The notes: generated by a model not told the origin, from the letters alone. A DNA stretch of 62,251 bases from Chloroflexota bacterium (GCA_022821905.1 JAJECS010000012.1:1-62251); one strand, 5' to 3'; numbered from the stretch's first letter, positions 52,958 through 61,920 are shown. Program-made: numbers and translations.

Positions 52958-55303
52958 ATGCCGCTTGCGTTGATGCTCGCCTCCGACCTATCCGCCGACC
53001 GTCTCGAGCTGCCTGAGATCCTGGCGCAGGCCAGCGCCTTCGCCGGATTCGATCCGGGACGTGAGCACGTTCTCGCGCTGCGGCCGACCACCGACCATGC
53101 GGAGGCGCGAGCCCGGCTGGCGGCGACGGCCCAGGCGCGCTGGCTGCTGGGAGAGGCGCCGGGATTCAGCGTCGGCGGCGCGCAGGACGTTCGGCCGGCC
53201 GCCAATGCCGCTACCCGCGGATCGCGCCTGAGTCCAACGGATTTGCAGGCAGTCTCGGCGCAGCTGCGCGCCGTGCGCCTGACCCGCCGCACCGTAGAAA
53301 CGCACCGTGCCGACACGCCGGCGCTCTGGCGGATCGTCGCGCCGCTGGCGGACCACCCGGACCTGGGCTCGCGCATCGACGCGACGTTCGACGAGCAGGG
53401 CCGCGTCGCCGACACGGCTTCCCCCGAGCTGCAATCGCTGCGCCGCCGGCTGCGTCAGGCCACGGCGGCGGTGCACGCCATCATGCAGCAGCAACTCCGG
53501 TCACCCGCCGCTCGCGGCGTGCTGCAGGAGGCCCTCATCACAGAGCGTTCCGGGCGGCAGGTGGTGCCGGTGAAGCAGGAGCACCAGGGGAGCTTTCCCG
53601 GCATCGTGCACGACACCTCGGCCAGCGGGGCGACGGTGTATATGGAGCCGCTGGCGGCCGTGCCGGCCAACAACCGCGTGCGGGAACTGGAGGCGGCCGA
53701 GCGTCACGAAATCGACCGGATTCTGCGGGCGCTGAGCGCCGAGGTCGGCAACTTGCGGGACGACATCGTGGCGGGGGTCGACGGCCTGGGCGTGCTCGAC
53801 GGCCTGCTGGCGCTGGCCCGCTACGCGGATGCGCACGCGGCCGTGGAACCGGGCATCGCACCGGACGCGGGGTTCCAGCTGAAGGCGGCGCGGCATCCCC
53901 TGCTGGAGGGCGAGGTCGTGCCGATCGACATCGAAATCCCGGCCGGCGGGTCGCAGGCGATCGTGATCACCGGACCGAACACCGGCGGCAAGACGGTGTC
54001 GCTCAAGACTGTGGGACTGCTGCACCTGATGGCGGCCTGCGGACTGCACGTGCCGGCCGCCGGCGCCCGGCTGGCGGTCTATGACCCCGTGCTGGCGGAC
54101 ATCGGCGACGAGCAGAGCATCGAGCAGAGCTTGAGCACCTTCGCCTCGCACATGCGCAACCTGGTGGCGATGGTGCGGGCGGCAGGACCGCGCGCGCTGG
54201 TGCTGACCGACGAGCTTGGCGCGGGCACGGACCCCACCGAGGGCGCCGCCTTGGGCCAGGCCATCCTCGAACGGCTGCTCGACGCCGGCGCCGTGGCGGT
54301 GGTGACGACGCACCATCCCGAGCTGAAGCTCTTCGCCCATCGGCACCCTCGCGCCCGGAACGCTAGCGTGGAGTTCGATGCCGCCACCCTGCGTCCGACC
54401 TATCGCCTGCTGATGGACGTGCCCGGTCGCAGCAATGCCTTCGACATCGCCACCGGGTTGGGGCTCGATGCCGAGATCGTCGAGGCGGCGCGGGCCAAGC
54501 TCAGCGCGGAGTTCCGCGATGTCGAAGGCTTGATTGGCGCCCTCCAGCGCGATCGCCGCGAGCTGGCCGAGGCCCGAGCCAGCGTGGCCGACGAGACCGA
54601 ACGGCTCACCGAGGCGCAGCACGACCTCGACGAGCGGTTGGCGGGTGTCGAGGCCGAGCGTGAGCGCGTGGTGGGCGACGCCCGCCGCGAAGCTCGCGCG
54701 CTGCTGCGCCAAACCCGCGCCGCGTTGCGGCAGGCCGAGCAGGCGGCGCGGCAGGCGCCCGGCGCCTCGACCGACGCCGCGCGACGGCGCATGCGGAAGC
54801 TCGAAGAAAAGCTCGATGCGACGAGTCCGCCCGCCGAGCTGCCGCGTGCGGCGCCGCTGCTTGAGATTCGGGAAGGGGACCGCGTGCGCGTGGAAGGCTA
54901 CAGCCGCGAGGCCGTCGTGGTTGCGGTGGAGGATGCCGAGGCGGTGATCGGCGCCGGAAACGTCCGCGCGCGGGTGCCGCGGGCGCATGTGCAGGAAGTG
55001 CTCGCGCCGCAGCCTCAACCCCGGCCGCGGGCACGCCGGCGCGGGACGTCGCTTCCGGCCGAGGTCCACGTCCGCGGGGAGCGCGTGGCCGAAGCGTTGG
55101 AGCAAGTGGACCTGGCGTTGGACGCCGCCGTGCTGCAGGGGGCGTCTGCCCTGCGGGTGGTCCATGGGATCGGCACCGGGACCTTGCGCCGGGCGATCCG
55201 CGGCCACGTGGGCGAACATCCAAGCGTGGTGAACCTATCCGACGCGGAGCCAACCGCGGGCGGCGCCGGCGTCACCGTCGTCGCGCTGGCGGGCGGCGTC
55301 TAG
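52958..55303 (+). CDS. mutS2: MutS2 ATPase with C-terminal Smr domain
   Basis: The 781-residue MutS2 acts on branched DNA or, in some species, rescues stalled and collided ribosomes. Walker A GPNTGGKT is at 339-346; VLTDELGAGTDPTEG follows as Walker B, with VVTTHHPELK. A long coiled-coil insert (about 515-625, rich in Arg, Glu and Ala) precedes a basic linker and an Smr nuclease domain (about 700-781) with VHVRGERVAEAL and VVHGIGTGTLR. It lacks the MutS mismatch-recognition domain. Start ATG 52958, or 52973. Confidence 0.95.
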   Translation: MPLALMLASDLSADRLELPEILAQASAFAGFDPGREHVLALRPTTDHAEARARLAATAQARWLLGEAPGFSVGGAQDVRPAANAATRGSRLSPTDLQAVSAQLRAVRLTRRTVETHRADTPALWRIVAPLADHPDLGSRIDATFDEQGRVADTASPELQSLRRRLRQATAAVHAIMQQQLRSPAARGVLQEALITERSGRQVVPVKQEHQGSFPGIVHDTSASGATVYMEPLAAVPANNRVRELEAAERHEIDRILRALSAEVGNLRDDIVAGVDGLGVLDGLLALARYADAHAAVEPGIAPDAGFQLKAARHPLLEGEVVPIDIEIPAGGSQAIVITGPNTGGKTVSLKTVGLLHLMAACGLHVPAAGARLAVYDPVLADIGDEQSIEQSLSTFASHMRNLVAMVRAAGPRALVLTDELGAGTDPTEGAALGQAILERLLDAGAVAVVTTHHPELKLFAHRHPRARNASVEFDAATLRPTYRLLMDVPGRSNAFDIATGLGLDAEIVEAARAKLSAEFRDVEGLIGALQRDRRELAEARASVADETERLTEAQHDLDERLAGVEAERERVVGDARREARALLRQTRAALRQAEQAARQAPGASTDAARRRMRKLEEKLDATSPPAELPRAAPLLEIREGDRVRVEGYSREAVVVAVEDAEAVIGAGNVRARVPRAHVQEVLAPQPQPRPRARRRGTSLPAEVHVRGERVAEALEQVDLALDAAVLQGASALRVVHGIGTGTLRRAIRGHVGEHPSVVNLSDAEPTAGGAGVTVVALAGGV

Positions 55304-55364
55304 CTTCCAACAATTGGCTTATGCTTAAAATCGCGTCGACAGAATTAAGGATCCACACATCGCC

Positions 55365-56762
55365 GTGAGCGCGCTTGACCAAGCTCTAGAGAACATCCGT
55401 GAACGGATCGGTCTGCATCAGGGGCGGCGCATTAGTGAGGAGGCTACCAAGACTGCTCTGCTGAACCCGCTGCTGCGCGCTCTGGACTGGGACACCGAGG
55501 ACCTGCATCAAGTTTATCCCGAATACTCATCCACCCGCGGCCGCGTGGACTACGCCTTGCTTATTGAGGACCAGCCGCGGCTGCTGATCGAAGCCAAGGC
55601 GCTCGATTCGAACCTCGACGATCCCAAGTCGGCCGAGCAACTCACCGGCTACGCCTTCAGAACCGGCGTCAGATGGGCCGTGCTGGCCAATGGCGACGAG
55701 TACCGCATCTACAACGCCTACGGCGAAGTCCCGCTCCCGGACAAGCTCTTACACACGGTCCGGGTGAGCGATCAGGATCCGCACGCCGCCGAGACGCTTG
55801 GACTGCTGTCCCGCAGCGCGGTGCGGGACAACCTCCTGGACGCGCGCTGGCAGGTCGAGCTTGAAAACCGGCGGCTACAGCGCGTGAACCAGCAGCTACA
55901 GACGATGTTGCAAACCCTGATCGATCAAGATCCGCCGAACGAGGCGCTCGTGCGGCTGTTACGAAACCGGCCTGACTGCGAGTTGTCACCGCGGGACGTC
56001 AGAGACGGCCTGCGCCGGGCGCGCGTGCGGTTTGAGCTTTCGGCGGTGTCCGAGCCTCCGCCCGATATCCCGACGCCTCCAGTTGATCCAGTCGGTCCAG
56101 CGCCGCCAGAACCTCAGCGGCGGGTCAGGCTAAAGTCGCTCTTCACGCAAGGATTCATACAGCCGCCTCTTGACATCCACGTAGAGGTGCAAGGACACAG
56201 ATTTTCCGCCGTCATTGATGCCGACGGGAATGTGATTTTCCAAGGTCAGCGCTTGCAAATGGCTAGCGCAACGCAGGCGGCGCGTAGGGTCGCGGCCGCC
56301 GCTTCGCCAGAGAGCATTTCCCTACCCACCGCTTTCTGGGAATTCTGGCGGTTCACCGATGCCGACGGCCAAATCAAACCGCTCGGCGTCTTGCGCCAGA
56401 GGTTTCTCGAAGGGAGCGGGGCGGACGCAGAACCTCCAAGCCCGTCTCCGGGACTACGCGGTTCACGAGTCTCGATGGGGCAGCTCATCGAGGCAGGGAT
56501 CTTGACGCCGCCACTTGAGATTCACACGACCTATAAGGGACCTCGCCTAACCGCGCGCATTGAGGCCGACGGCGCGGTAACGTTTCAAGGCAACCGCTAC
56601 ACGACACCGTCGGGAGCGGGACGCGCGGCTAAAGTGCTGCGTGGAGGCCCCAACGTCGGCCCCAACGGTTGGACATTCTGGGAGTTCACCGACGCCGACG
56701 GCCGCGATCAACCACTTTCAGTTTTGCGGGATCGATACCTAGAGCAGCGCGCGGCCGAGTAG
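55365..56762 (+). CDS. HsdR_N-type nuclease with two RAMA-like domains
   Basis: The 465-residue protein combines an N-terminal type I restriction R-subunit-like nuclease domain with two C-terminal repeats. The nuclease site is D62 in RVDYALLI and E76-A-K78 in LLIEAKALD, and VRWAVLANGDEYRIYN is typical of the family. The repeats (about 258-355 and 371-462) match each other: a glycine turn, PPLxIH, a DGxVxFQG strand, and FWEF-x-x-TDADG. They resemble the RAMA domain (LIEAGILTPPLEIH, SGAGRAA, NGWTFWEF), proposed to read modified bases. No helicase, methylase or specificity gene is adjacent. A stand-alone modification-dependent nuclease is likely. The start is GTG at 55365. Confidence 0.82.
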   Translation: MSALDQALENIRERIGLHQGRRISEEATKTALLNPLLRALDWDTEDLHQVYPEYSSTRGRVDYALLIEDQPRLLIEAKALDSNLDDPKSAEQLTGYAFRTGVRWAVLANGDEYRIYNAYGEVPLPDKLLHTVRVSDQDPHAAETLGLLSRSAVRDNLLDARWQVELENRRLQRVNQQLQTMLQTLIDQDPPNEALVRLLRNRPDCELSPRDVRDGLRRARVRFELSAVSEPPPDIPTPPVDPVGPAPPEPQRRVRLKSLFTQGFIQPPLDIHVEVQGHRFSAVIDADGNVIFQGQRLQMASATQAARRVAAAASPESISLPTAFWEFWRFTDADGQIKPLGVLRQRFLEGSGADAEPPSPSPGLRGSRVSMGQLIEAGILTPPLEIHTTYKGPRLTARIEADGAVTFQGNRYTTPSGAGRAAKVLRGGPNVGPNGWTFWEFTDADGRDQPLSVLRDRYLEQRAAE

Positions 56763-56770
56763 CCCTAAGC

Positions 56771-56884
56771 GCCCCAACCCGTTCGCCCCCGTATCGAATA
56801 CGGGGCAGGCTCGGAGCGAGGTCGAAGGGGCGTGGTTCGACAAGGCCCGTCCTGAGCCTGCCGAAGGGCTCACCACGAACGAAG
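56771..56884. repeat. Compound family C repeat with inserted palindrome
   Basis: CCCCAACCCGTTCG is followed by the CCCGTATCGAATACGGGG palindrome also seen inside the repeat at 21801. A complete family C element (GGTTCGACAAGGCCCGTCCT to GGCTCACCACGAACG) follows. It fills the gap between the nuclease gene and the small membrane gene. Confidence 0.7.
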
Positions 56885-56908
56885 CGCCAACAGCCAGCGG
56901 AAGCGGCG

Positions 56909-57082
56909 CTACTGCTGCAGAATCTCGAACTCGACCTTGGGCTCGCGGCGCAGGAGCCAGCGCGCTAGGGCGCGGCGCACGGATTTATGGCGCGCGGCGA
57001 AGGCCAGGACCGACGCGGTCACGCCCAGGGCGCCGCCGACGACCAGCCCCATGCCGAGTCCGGTGCCGAAACCTCGCGACAT
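56909..57082 (-). CDS. Small membrane protein downstream of rsfS
   Basis: The 57-residue protein has one glycine-rich membrane helix (GMGLVVGGALGVTASVLAFA) and a basic tail (RHKSVRRALARWLLRREPK). The start ATG has GGGGAAAGG upstream and lies 14 bases after the rsfS stop, supporting co-expression. Such short glycine-rich single-helix proteins resemble the YtxH-like class, but I cannot assign a function. Confidence 0.6.
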   Translation of the reverse strand: MSRGFGTGLGMGLVVGGALGVTASVLAFAARHKSVRRALARWLLRREPKVEFEILQQ

Positions 57083-57096
57083 GCGCCTTTCCCCAC

Positions 57097-57414
57097 CTAC
57101 TGCAAGCGAGCCACGACGGGGGCGTCGCTCCAGAGCTCGTCCAGGCGATAATAATCCCGCGCCTCGGGCGCGAACACGTGAACCACCACGCCCCCAAAGT
57201 CGGCCAGCAGCCACCCGTCGGTCACTTCGCCCTCGAATTGCGGATGTGAGGCGGACGGGGGCACGGGTTCGCGGTCGAGGGCGTCGCGGATGGCGCGCAT
57301 CTGGACGGTGCTGCCGGCGGTGCACACGACGAAGTAGTCGGCAATGATCGTGAGCCCGCGCAGGTCCAAGAGGGCAACATCCGTGGCGCCCCTTTCCGCC
57401 AACACTTCGACCAC
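57097..57414 (-). CDS. rsfS: Ribosomal silencing factor RsfS
   Basis: The 105-residue RsfS binds ribosomal protein uL14 (L14) and blocks subunit joining under starvation. Core: VALLDLRGLTIIADYFVVCT, then TVQMRAIRDAL, TDGWLLADFGGVVVHVF and YYRLDELW. The GTG at 57414 gives MVEVLAERG, which lacks the first helix. In-frame codons upstream (57441-57415) read LIPLERARR, which looks like the missing helix, but there is no ATG, GTG or TTG before the stop at 57456. The start may be CTG or ATC, or a frameshift may separate it from an ATG at about 57465. Confidence 0.9.
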   Translation of the reverse strand: MVEVLAERGATDVALLDLRGLTIIADYFVVCTAGSTVQMRAIRDALDREPVPPSASHPQFEGEVTDGWLLADFGGVVVHVFAPEARDYYRLDELWSDAPVVARLQ

Positions 57415-57475
57415 ACGGCGCGCGCGCTCCAGCGGGATCAGCGTGCGCTGTGCTCAGGCATCATGAGGTGCGGTG

Positions 57476-57481
57476 ATTATA
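57476..57481 (-). promoter_or_regulatory. Possible -10 element for rsfS
   Basis: TATAAT on the minus strand, 62 bases upstream of the GTG at 57414. The -35 position is poor. Initiation about seven bases downstream would leave a short leader containing ATGATGCCTGAG, in a different frame from rsfS. Confidence 0.35.
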
Positions 57482-57596
57482 TCCGACGGTCGGCGAGGTC
57501 CCGAGGCACAGCTAGTGGGCGAAGTTGGAATCTGACTGTCGCGCAATGATCCAGCGGCGGCCGGCGGCCTCGATTAGTCCGTTGATCCTTGGGGGT

Positions 57597-57624
57597 GGAT
57601 TCCCGCCTTCGCGGGAATGACGGA
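57597..57624. repeat. Dispersed palindrome, family A
   Basis: GGATTCCCGCCTTCGCGGGA plus ATGACGG lies 15 bases downstream of nadD. It may serve as its terminator, although no T-run is present. Confidence 0.7.
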
Positions 57625-57638
57625 CTCGAGGTGATCCG

Positions 57639-58238
57639 CTAGCGTTGCGCATACAGCCCGTGGCGTTGGATGTAGGCGGCTACCGCGTCGGGCACCAGTC
57701 CTTCGAGCGAATCCCCCGCCGCAATGCGCCGCCGCACATCCGAGGCGGCGACTTCGCTGGCCGTGTCGTGGAGGATGCGAACCCGCGTCGCGGCTGCGGG
57801 ATGGTCGCGGAGCAGGCCGGCGGGGAGCTCCGCGGCGTAGCCGGTCCGAGCCACCGCGACGACTTCGCTGATGGCGAAGATGGCATCCGTGTCGCGCCAT
57901 GCCGCCATGGCCTCCAGGGCGTCCGTCCCGACGATGAGCGTGAATACCGCGTCGCGATGGGTCTCGGTGAGCACTCGCAGGGTGTCGATGGTGTAGGACG
58001 GTGCGGGGCGCGACAGCTCGAGGTCCAGGACCTCCAGCCACGAGCGATCCCGCACCGCCAAGCGGCACATGGCCAGGCGGTGGGCCGGGGACGCGTGCGG
58101 TGTCCCGCGAAACGGGGAACGGGCGGCGGGAATGAGCCAGACGCGGTCGAGCGTCTCGGCGTCCCTGACCTGCCGCGCCACGGCCAGGTGCCCACAATGC
58201 ACGGGATCGAAGGTGCCGCCGAGGAGTCCGATGCGCAT
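57639..58238 (-). CDS. nadD: Nicotinate-nucleotide adenylyltransferase
   Basis: Makes deamido-NAD from nicotinate mononucleotide and ATP in NAD synthesis. The 199-residue protein begins RIGLLGGTFDPVHCGHL (the nucleotidyl-transferase GGTFDPxHxGH motif). It continues WLIPAARSPFRG for phosphate contact, YTIDTLRVL, and the C-terminal ISEVAASDVRRRIAAG-type block with the S/D-x-x-R residues (here SEVAASDVRRRI). nadD next to rsfS is a widely conserved arrangement, here 225 bases apart. Confidence 0.95.
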   Translation of the reverse strand: MRIGLLGGTFDPVHCGHLAVARQVRDAETLDRVWLIPAARSPFRGTPHASPAHRLAMCRLAVRDRSWLEVLDLELSRPAPSYTIDTLRVLTETHRDAVFTLIVGTDALEAMAAWRDTDAIFAISEVVAVARTGYAAELPAGLLRDHPAAATRVRILHDTASEVAASDVRRRIAAGDSLEGLVPDAVAAYIQRHGLYAQR

Positions 58239-58325
58239 GGGCCCGCTACCCGAGCCGTTTGCCTAGCTCGGTTAAGCCCAGCACTTCGAAGCAGCACCGG
58301 ACGACGATCATTGTCGAGCGGGGCT

Positions 58326-58353
58326 GGATTCCCGCCTCCGCGGGAATGACGGA
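58326..58353. repeat. Dispersed palindrome, family A
   Basis: GGATTCCCGCCTCCGCGGGA plus ATGACGGA, immediately downstream of the Gfo/Idh/MocA-like gene at 58358 and upstream of nadD. Confidence 0.7.
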
Positions 58354-58357
58354 GGAG

Positions 58358-59293
58358 CTACGCAAGGGTCTCCTTTCGCGTCACGAGTTGGCGCGGTCTG
58401 CCGCTGCCCGCCGCGGCAAGGGCCGCGCGCACGAGCGCCGCGCTGCGCATCGCGCTGACTAGGTTGGGCGACTCCGCGGGCGCTTGTCCGGTGCGAACCG
58501 TCTGCACCAGGTCGCGCACCGCGTCGGATAGGCCGTCCGCCGGACGCCAATCCACCGTCGCCGCGCGCGAACGACCCACCGCCTGGAATGAGAATGCGGT
58601 GTCCGCCTCGTCGACCTCGGCATCGTTGAAGCCGGCGAGCGTGGCCGTGGTGAAGCCCTTTGCCAGCGCCACCCTTCGCCGGCCGTCCGTGAGCTGCACG
58701 TCGGCGGCGAGCCCGTCGGACGGGCCGTCCAGGCGGCTGACCGCAAACGCCGCGCTGTCGTAACGACCGAATTCCAGCGTGCCGGCCACGGTGGATGGCG
58801 CGCCGGGATCGGTTGACGTCCCATCCGTCGACTCGGCGTACACGCGATTCGGCGATCGGTCCATCAGGTGGGTCAGGATATCGAGCGTGTGGAAGGCCGC
58901 CACGGGCAGAGAGTCAACGCCCCACGCGGTGACGTGCGCATGTATGAACTTGGGCGACCCGAGCAGCCGGCGCGCCAGCCTCACGACGGGCGAGCTTCGC
59001 CAGGGCAACGCGGCGAGCGCCGGCGTCGGCACCGTGCGCAGCGCCGCCCGCGACTGCGGAGTGGCGCCCAGCGACACGAGTGCGCTGGGATCGATGAGCA
59101 GCGGGAGGCCGGACGAGGCGATGGCGTTCGCGGCCGGTTCCGGCAGAGCCGAGGCTTCGGCAATGACGAGGGCCTGGGCGTTTGGGTGCTCAACGAGCTC
59201 CACGTCCGCAACGGTCGCCGCGGCATCGGCGTAGCGCCGCGCCACGGGGCCTTCGCCCACCACAGCGACGCGCACGGGGCGATCCATAGCCAT
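58358..59293 (-). CDS. Divergent Gfo/Idh/MocA-like protein
   Basis: The 311-residue protein has the outline of a Gfo/Idh/MocA dehydrogenase. It starts with a Rossmann-like VRVAVVGEGPVARRYADAA and has a C-terminal beta-sheet half (VAGTLEFGRYDSAAFAVSRL, ending DAVRDLVQTVRTGQAP). The GxGxxG motif is weakened to GEGPVA, and the EKP Lys-Pro motif is replaced by LLIDPSALVSL. The usual HxxxLxxxL helix is present as FHTLDILTHLMD. It may have lost dehydrogenase activity or act on a different substrate. It is divergent from the SDR gene. Confidence 0.65.
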   Translation of the reverse strand: MAMDRPVRVAVVGEGPVARRYADAAATVADVELVEHPNAQALVIAEASALPEPAANAIASSGLPLLIDPSALVSLGATPQSRAALRTVPTPALAALPWRSSPVVRLARRLLGSPKFIHAHVTAWGVDSLPVAAFHTLDILTHLMDRSPNRVYAESTDGTSTDPGAPSTVAGTLEFGRYDSAAFAVSRLDGPSDGLAADVQLTDGRRRVALAKGFTTATLAGFNDAEVDEADTAFSFQAVGRSRAATVDWRPADGLSDAVRDLVQTVRTGQAPAESPNLVSAMRSAALVRAALAAAGSGRPRQLVTRKETLA

Positions 59294-59371
59294 TGAATCT
59301 GCGACCAGACCGGCGTGGCGTCAACCGCGCTACGATGCGGCGGGCAGCACAGCGAGACTTGCGGAGCGCAC

Positions 59372-60178
59372 ATGGCCAGCGAAGCCCTGCGGCTTGAGGG
59401 CTGGGCTCTGATCCTGGGAGCGTCCAGCGGATTCGGCGCCGCCACGGCGCGTCACCTGGCGAAATGCGGCATGAACGTGGTGGGCGTGCATCTCGACCGC
59501 CGCAACACGCAGCACCTCGCCGATGCCGTGCGCGACGACATCGAGGCGGCCGGCGGCCAGGCCAGGTTCTTCAACGTCAACGCCGCGGACGCCGCTGCGC
59601 GCGAGCGGGTGCTGGACGAGGTCGCGGGCGAGCTCTCGCAGCATCAGCCGCCGGTGCGCGTGGTGCTGCACTCGCTGGCCTTCGGCACGCTGCGACCGTT
59701 CATCGGCGAGGGCGACGAGCCGGGCATGTCGGCGCGGCAGCTGGAAATGACGCTGGACGTGATGGCGAACTCCCTAGTCTATTGGACCCAGGACCTGGTG
59801 GCGCGGGACTTGCTGGGCGCCGGCTCACGGATTCTGGCGATGACCAGCGCCGGCTCGGATCGCATTTGGCCGGGATACGGCGCGGTTGGCGCCGCCAAGG
59901 CCGTCCTGGAGGCCCACGTGCGCCGGCTGGCCGTGGAGTTGGCGCCGCGGCAGGTGACGGTGAACGCGCTGCGCGCCGGCGTGACAGACACGCCCGCGCT
60001 GCGCAAGATCCCGGGGCACGAACAGCTGGTGGCCAATGCCGAGCGACAGAATCCCGGCGGCCGGCTCACCCGCACCGAGGACATTGCGCAGGCCATCGCG
60101 GCCATGGCGCTGCGCGAGACGAGCTGGATTTCGGGCAACGTCATCGGCGTCGACGGCGGCGAAAACCTCGCCGGATAG
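59372..60178 (+). CDS. Enoyl-ACP-reductase-like SDR
   Basis: The 268-residue short-chain dehydrogenase/reductase has the cofactor motif LILGASSGFGAATARHLA, VVLHSLAFG in place of NNAG, and an active site spaced Y-x6-K (GYGAVGAAKAVLEAHVRRL). The Y-x6-K spacing and the following LE are features of FabI/FabL-type enoyl-ACP reductases rather than classical SDRs (Y-x3-K). The C-terminus ISGNVIGVDGGENLAG is typical. It may reduce an enoyl thioester in fatty-acid synthesis. No fab genes adjoin, so a role as a general SDR remains possible. ATG at 59372 is preferred. Confidence 0.82.
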   Translation: MASEALRLEGWALILGASSGFGAATARHLAKCGMNVVGVHLDRRNTQHLADAVRDDIEAAGGQARFFNVNAADAAARERVLDEVAGELSQHQPPVRVVLHSLAFGTLRPFIGEGDEPGMSARQLEMTLDVMANSLVYWTQDLVARDLLGAGSRILAMTSAGSDRIWPGYGAVGAAKAVLEAHVRRLAVELAPRQVTVNALRAGVTDTPALRKIPGHEQLVANAERQNPGGRLTRTEDIAQAIAAMALRETSWISGNVIGVDGGENLAG

Positions 60179-60442
60179 CCACGAACTTGCGGGCGCCACA
60201 CGCCGTCCGCCAAGTGGTTATGCTATGGCCCGAAATCGACTCCGGCCGATGCCCGGCCGGGCGGAGGGCTTGACCATGTGACGATGCCGCGGGGCCGACG
60301 ACGATTCCCCCGCGATCCCTTGGGAGCCGCCACGAGCAGCCGCGGCTGGCGCTCCCCCTTTGTCGGCGCGGCAATGGCCTGTGACCCGAGCATCGGCGCT
60401 GGGTCGGAAGCGTCGTTTTACTTTCACAGGAGCGTTTGCCCT

Positions 60443-61894
60443 ATGACATTGCTTTGGTCGCGCGGCCAGCCCCGCTGGGTCGCGACCTTTCGAATTCTCG
60501 CCGCCGTTGCCATGGCGCTGGCGGCGTTTCTCATTGTTCGCGGCGTCGTGCTGGCCGCCGGCGATCCCGCCGGAGACGCCACGCTCGCTGCCGACCACGA
60601 CGCGGGGGTCAACTTCGTTTGGACGCTGACCTCCGGCGCGTTGGTGTTCTTCATGCAGGCCGGGTTCGCCCTGCTGGGCGCCGGCCTCATCCGCGCGAAG
60701 AACACCGTCAACTACCTGACGAAGAACATCCTGGACTTCGCCGCCGCCGGGTTGTCGTTCTGGGCGTTCGGGTACGCCTTCATGTTCGGCGGCTCGGGTC
60801 TGCCGGGAATGGCCGAAGGCAACGCCTTCATCGGCTTTTCCGGGTTCTTCCTGGTGCGCGACGCGTATGACGTGTCGACCACCAGCTTCTGGTTCTTCCA
60901 GATGGTCTTCGCGGCCACCACGGCCACCATCGTTGCCGGCGCGGTTGCCGAGCGCACCAAGGTGACGGCCTACCTGGCCTACGGCTTCCTCGTCACGGCG
61001 CTGATCTACCCCATCTACGGTCACTGGATGTGGGGCGGCGGCTGGCTGGGCGGCGAGCAGCTCGAATCGTGGGTCGGCGCCGCGGCCGTGGACTTCGCCG
61101 GATCGGGCGTGGTGCACACGATCGGCGGCGTGCTGGCCCTGGCCGGCGCGGCCACCGTGGGCGCGCGGTTGGGCAAATATGGGCCCAACGGCGAAGTGCG
61201 CAGCATTCCGGGCCACAACATGGTCTACGTGGTGATCGGGATGTTCGTGCTGTTCTTCGGCTGGTTCGGCTTCAACGGCGGGAGCACGGTGGCGGGGAAT
61301 GACCTGCGAATCGCGGTCATCATCACCAACACCTTCCTGGCGGGCGCCACCGGCGCCGTCACGGCCGCGTACCTCGGCCTGGTACGGACGGGCCGCATCA
61401 GCGCGGCCAACACCAGCAACGGCGCCCTCGCCGGGCTGGTTGGCATCACGGCGCCCTGCGCCTTCGTGGCGCCCTGGGCGGCGGTGATCATCGGCGCAAT
61501 CGCGGCGGTGCTGATGCTGGTGAGCGTCCACGTGGTCGAGCACCGGCTGAAGATCGACGACCCGGTTGGCGCGTCGTCGGTGCATGGCACCGCCGGCGTG
61601 TGGGGCCTGCTGGCCGTGGGCATCTTTGCCGATGGCACCTACGGCGGCGTGTCCGGGTTCATTGCGGGCAACGGCTCGCAGTTCGTCGCGCAGCTCATCG
61701 CGGCCATCGTGGCCGTCGCGTGGGCGCTGACGACCGGGCTGCTGCTGTTCAACGTTCTCAAGCGGACGGTCGGCCTGCGCGCCTCACGCGAGGAGGAGCT
61801 GAGCGGATTGGATCTGCCGGAGCACGGCGAGTCGACGTATACGCACGACGACGTCGAGCCCGAGGCGGAGCCGGCGCCAGAGGCGGCGACCTAG
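60443..61894 (+). CDS. amt: Ammonium transporter (Amt family)
   Basis: The 483-residue transporter has eleven to twelve membrane helices. Conduction-site histidines are in VDFAGSGVVHTIGG and GASSVHGTAGVWG, the Asp of VDFAGS is the recruitment-site residue, and the N-terminal FFMQAGFALLGAGLIRAKN is a family signature. A longer hydrophobic leader (about 1-45) precedes the first core helix. The acidic C-terminal tail (about 40 residues) extends past the cytoplasmic helix. ATG at 60443 follows AGGAG by ten bases. No glnK gene adjoins on the right before the window ends. Confidence 0.95.
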   Translation: MTLLWSRGQPRWVATFRILAAVAMALAAFLIVRGVVLAAGDPAGDATLAADHDAGVNFVWTLTSGALVFFMQAGFALLGAGLIRAKNTVNYLTKNILDFAAAGLSFWAFGYAFMFGGSGLPGMAEGNAFIGFSGFFLVRDAYDVSTTSFWFFQMVFAATTATIVAGAVAERTKVTAYLAYGFLVTALIYPIYGHWMWGGGWLGGEQLESWVGAAAVDFAGSGVVHTIGGVLALAGAATVGARLGKYGPNGEVRSIPGHNMVYVVIGMFVLFFGWFGFNGGSTVAGNDLRIAVIITNTFLAGATGAVTAAYLGLVRTGRISAANTSNGALAGLVGITAPCAFVAPWAAVIIGAIAAVLMLVSVHVVEHRLKIDDPVGASSVHGTAGVWGLLAVGIFADGTYGGVSGFIAGNGSQFVAQLIAAIVAVAWALTTGLLLFNVLKRTVGLRASREEELSGLDLPEHGESTYTHDDVEPEAEPAPEAAT

Positions 61895-61920
61895 TCGCGG
61901 ATCGGCGTTCGACGGATGTG

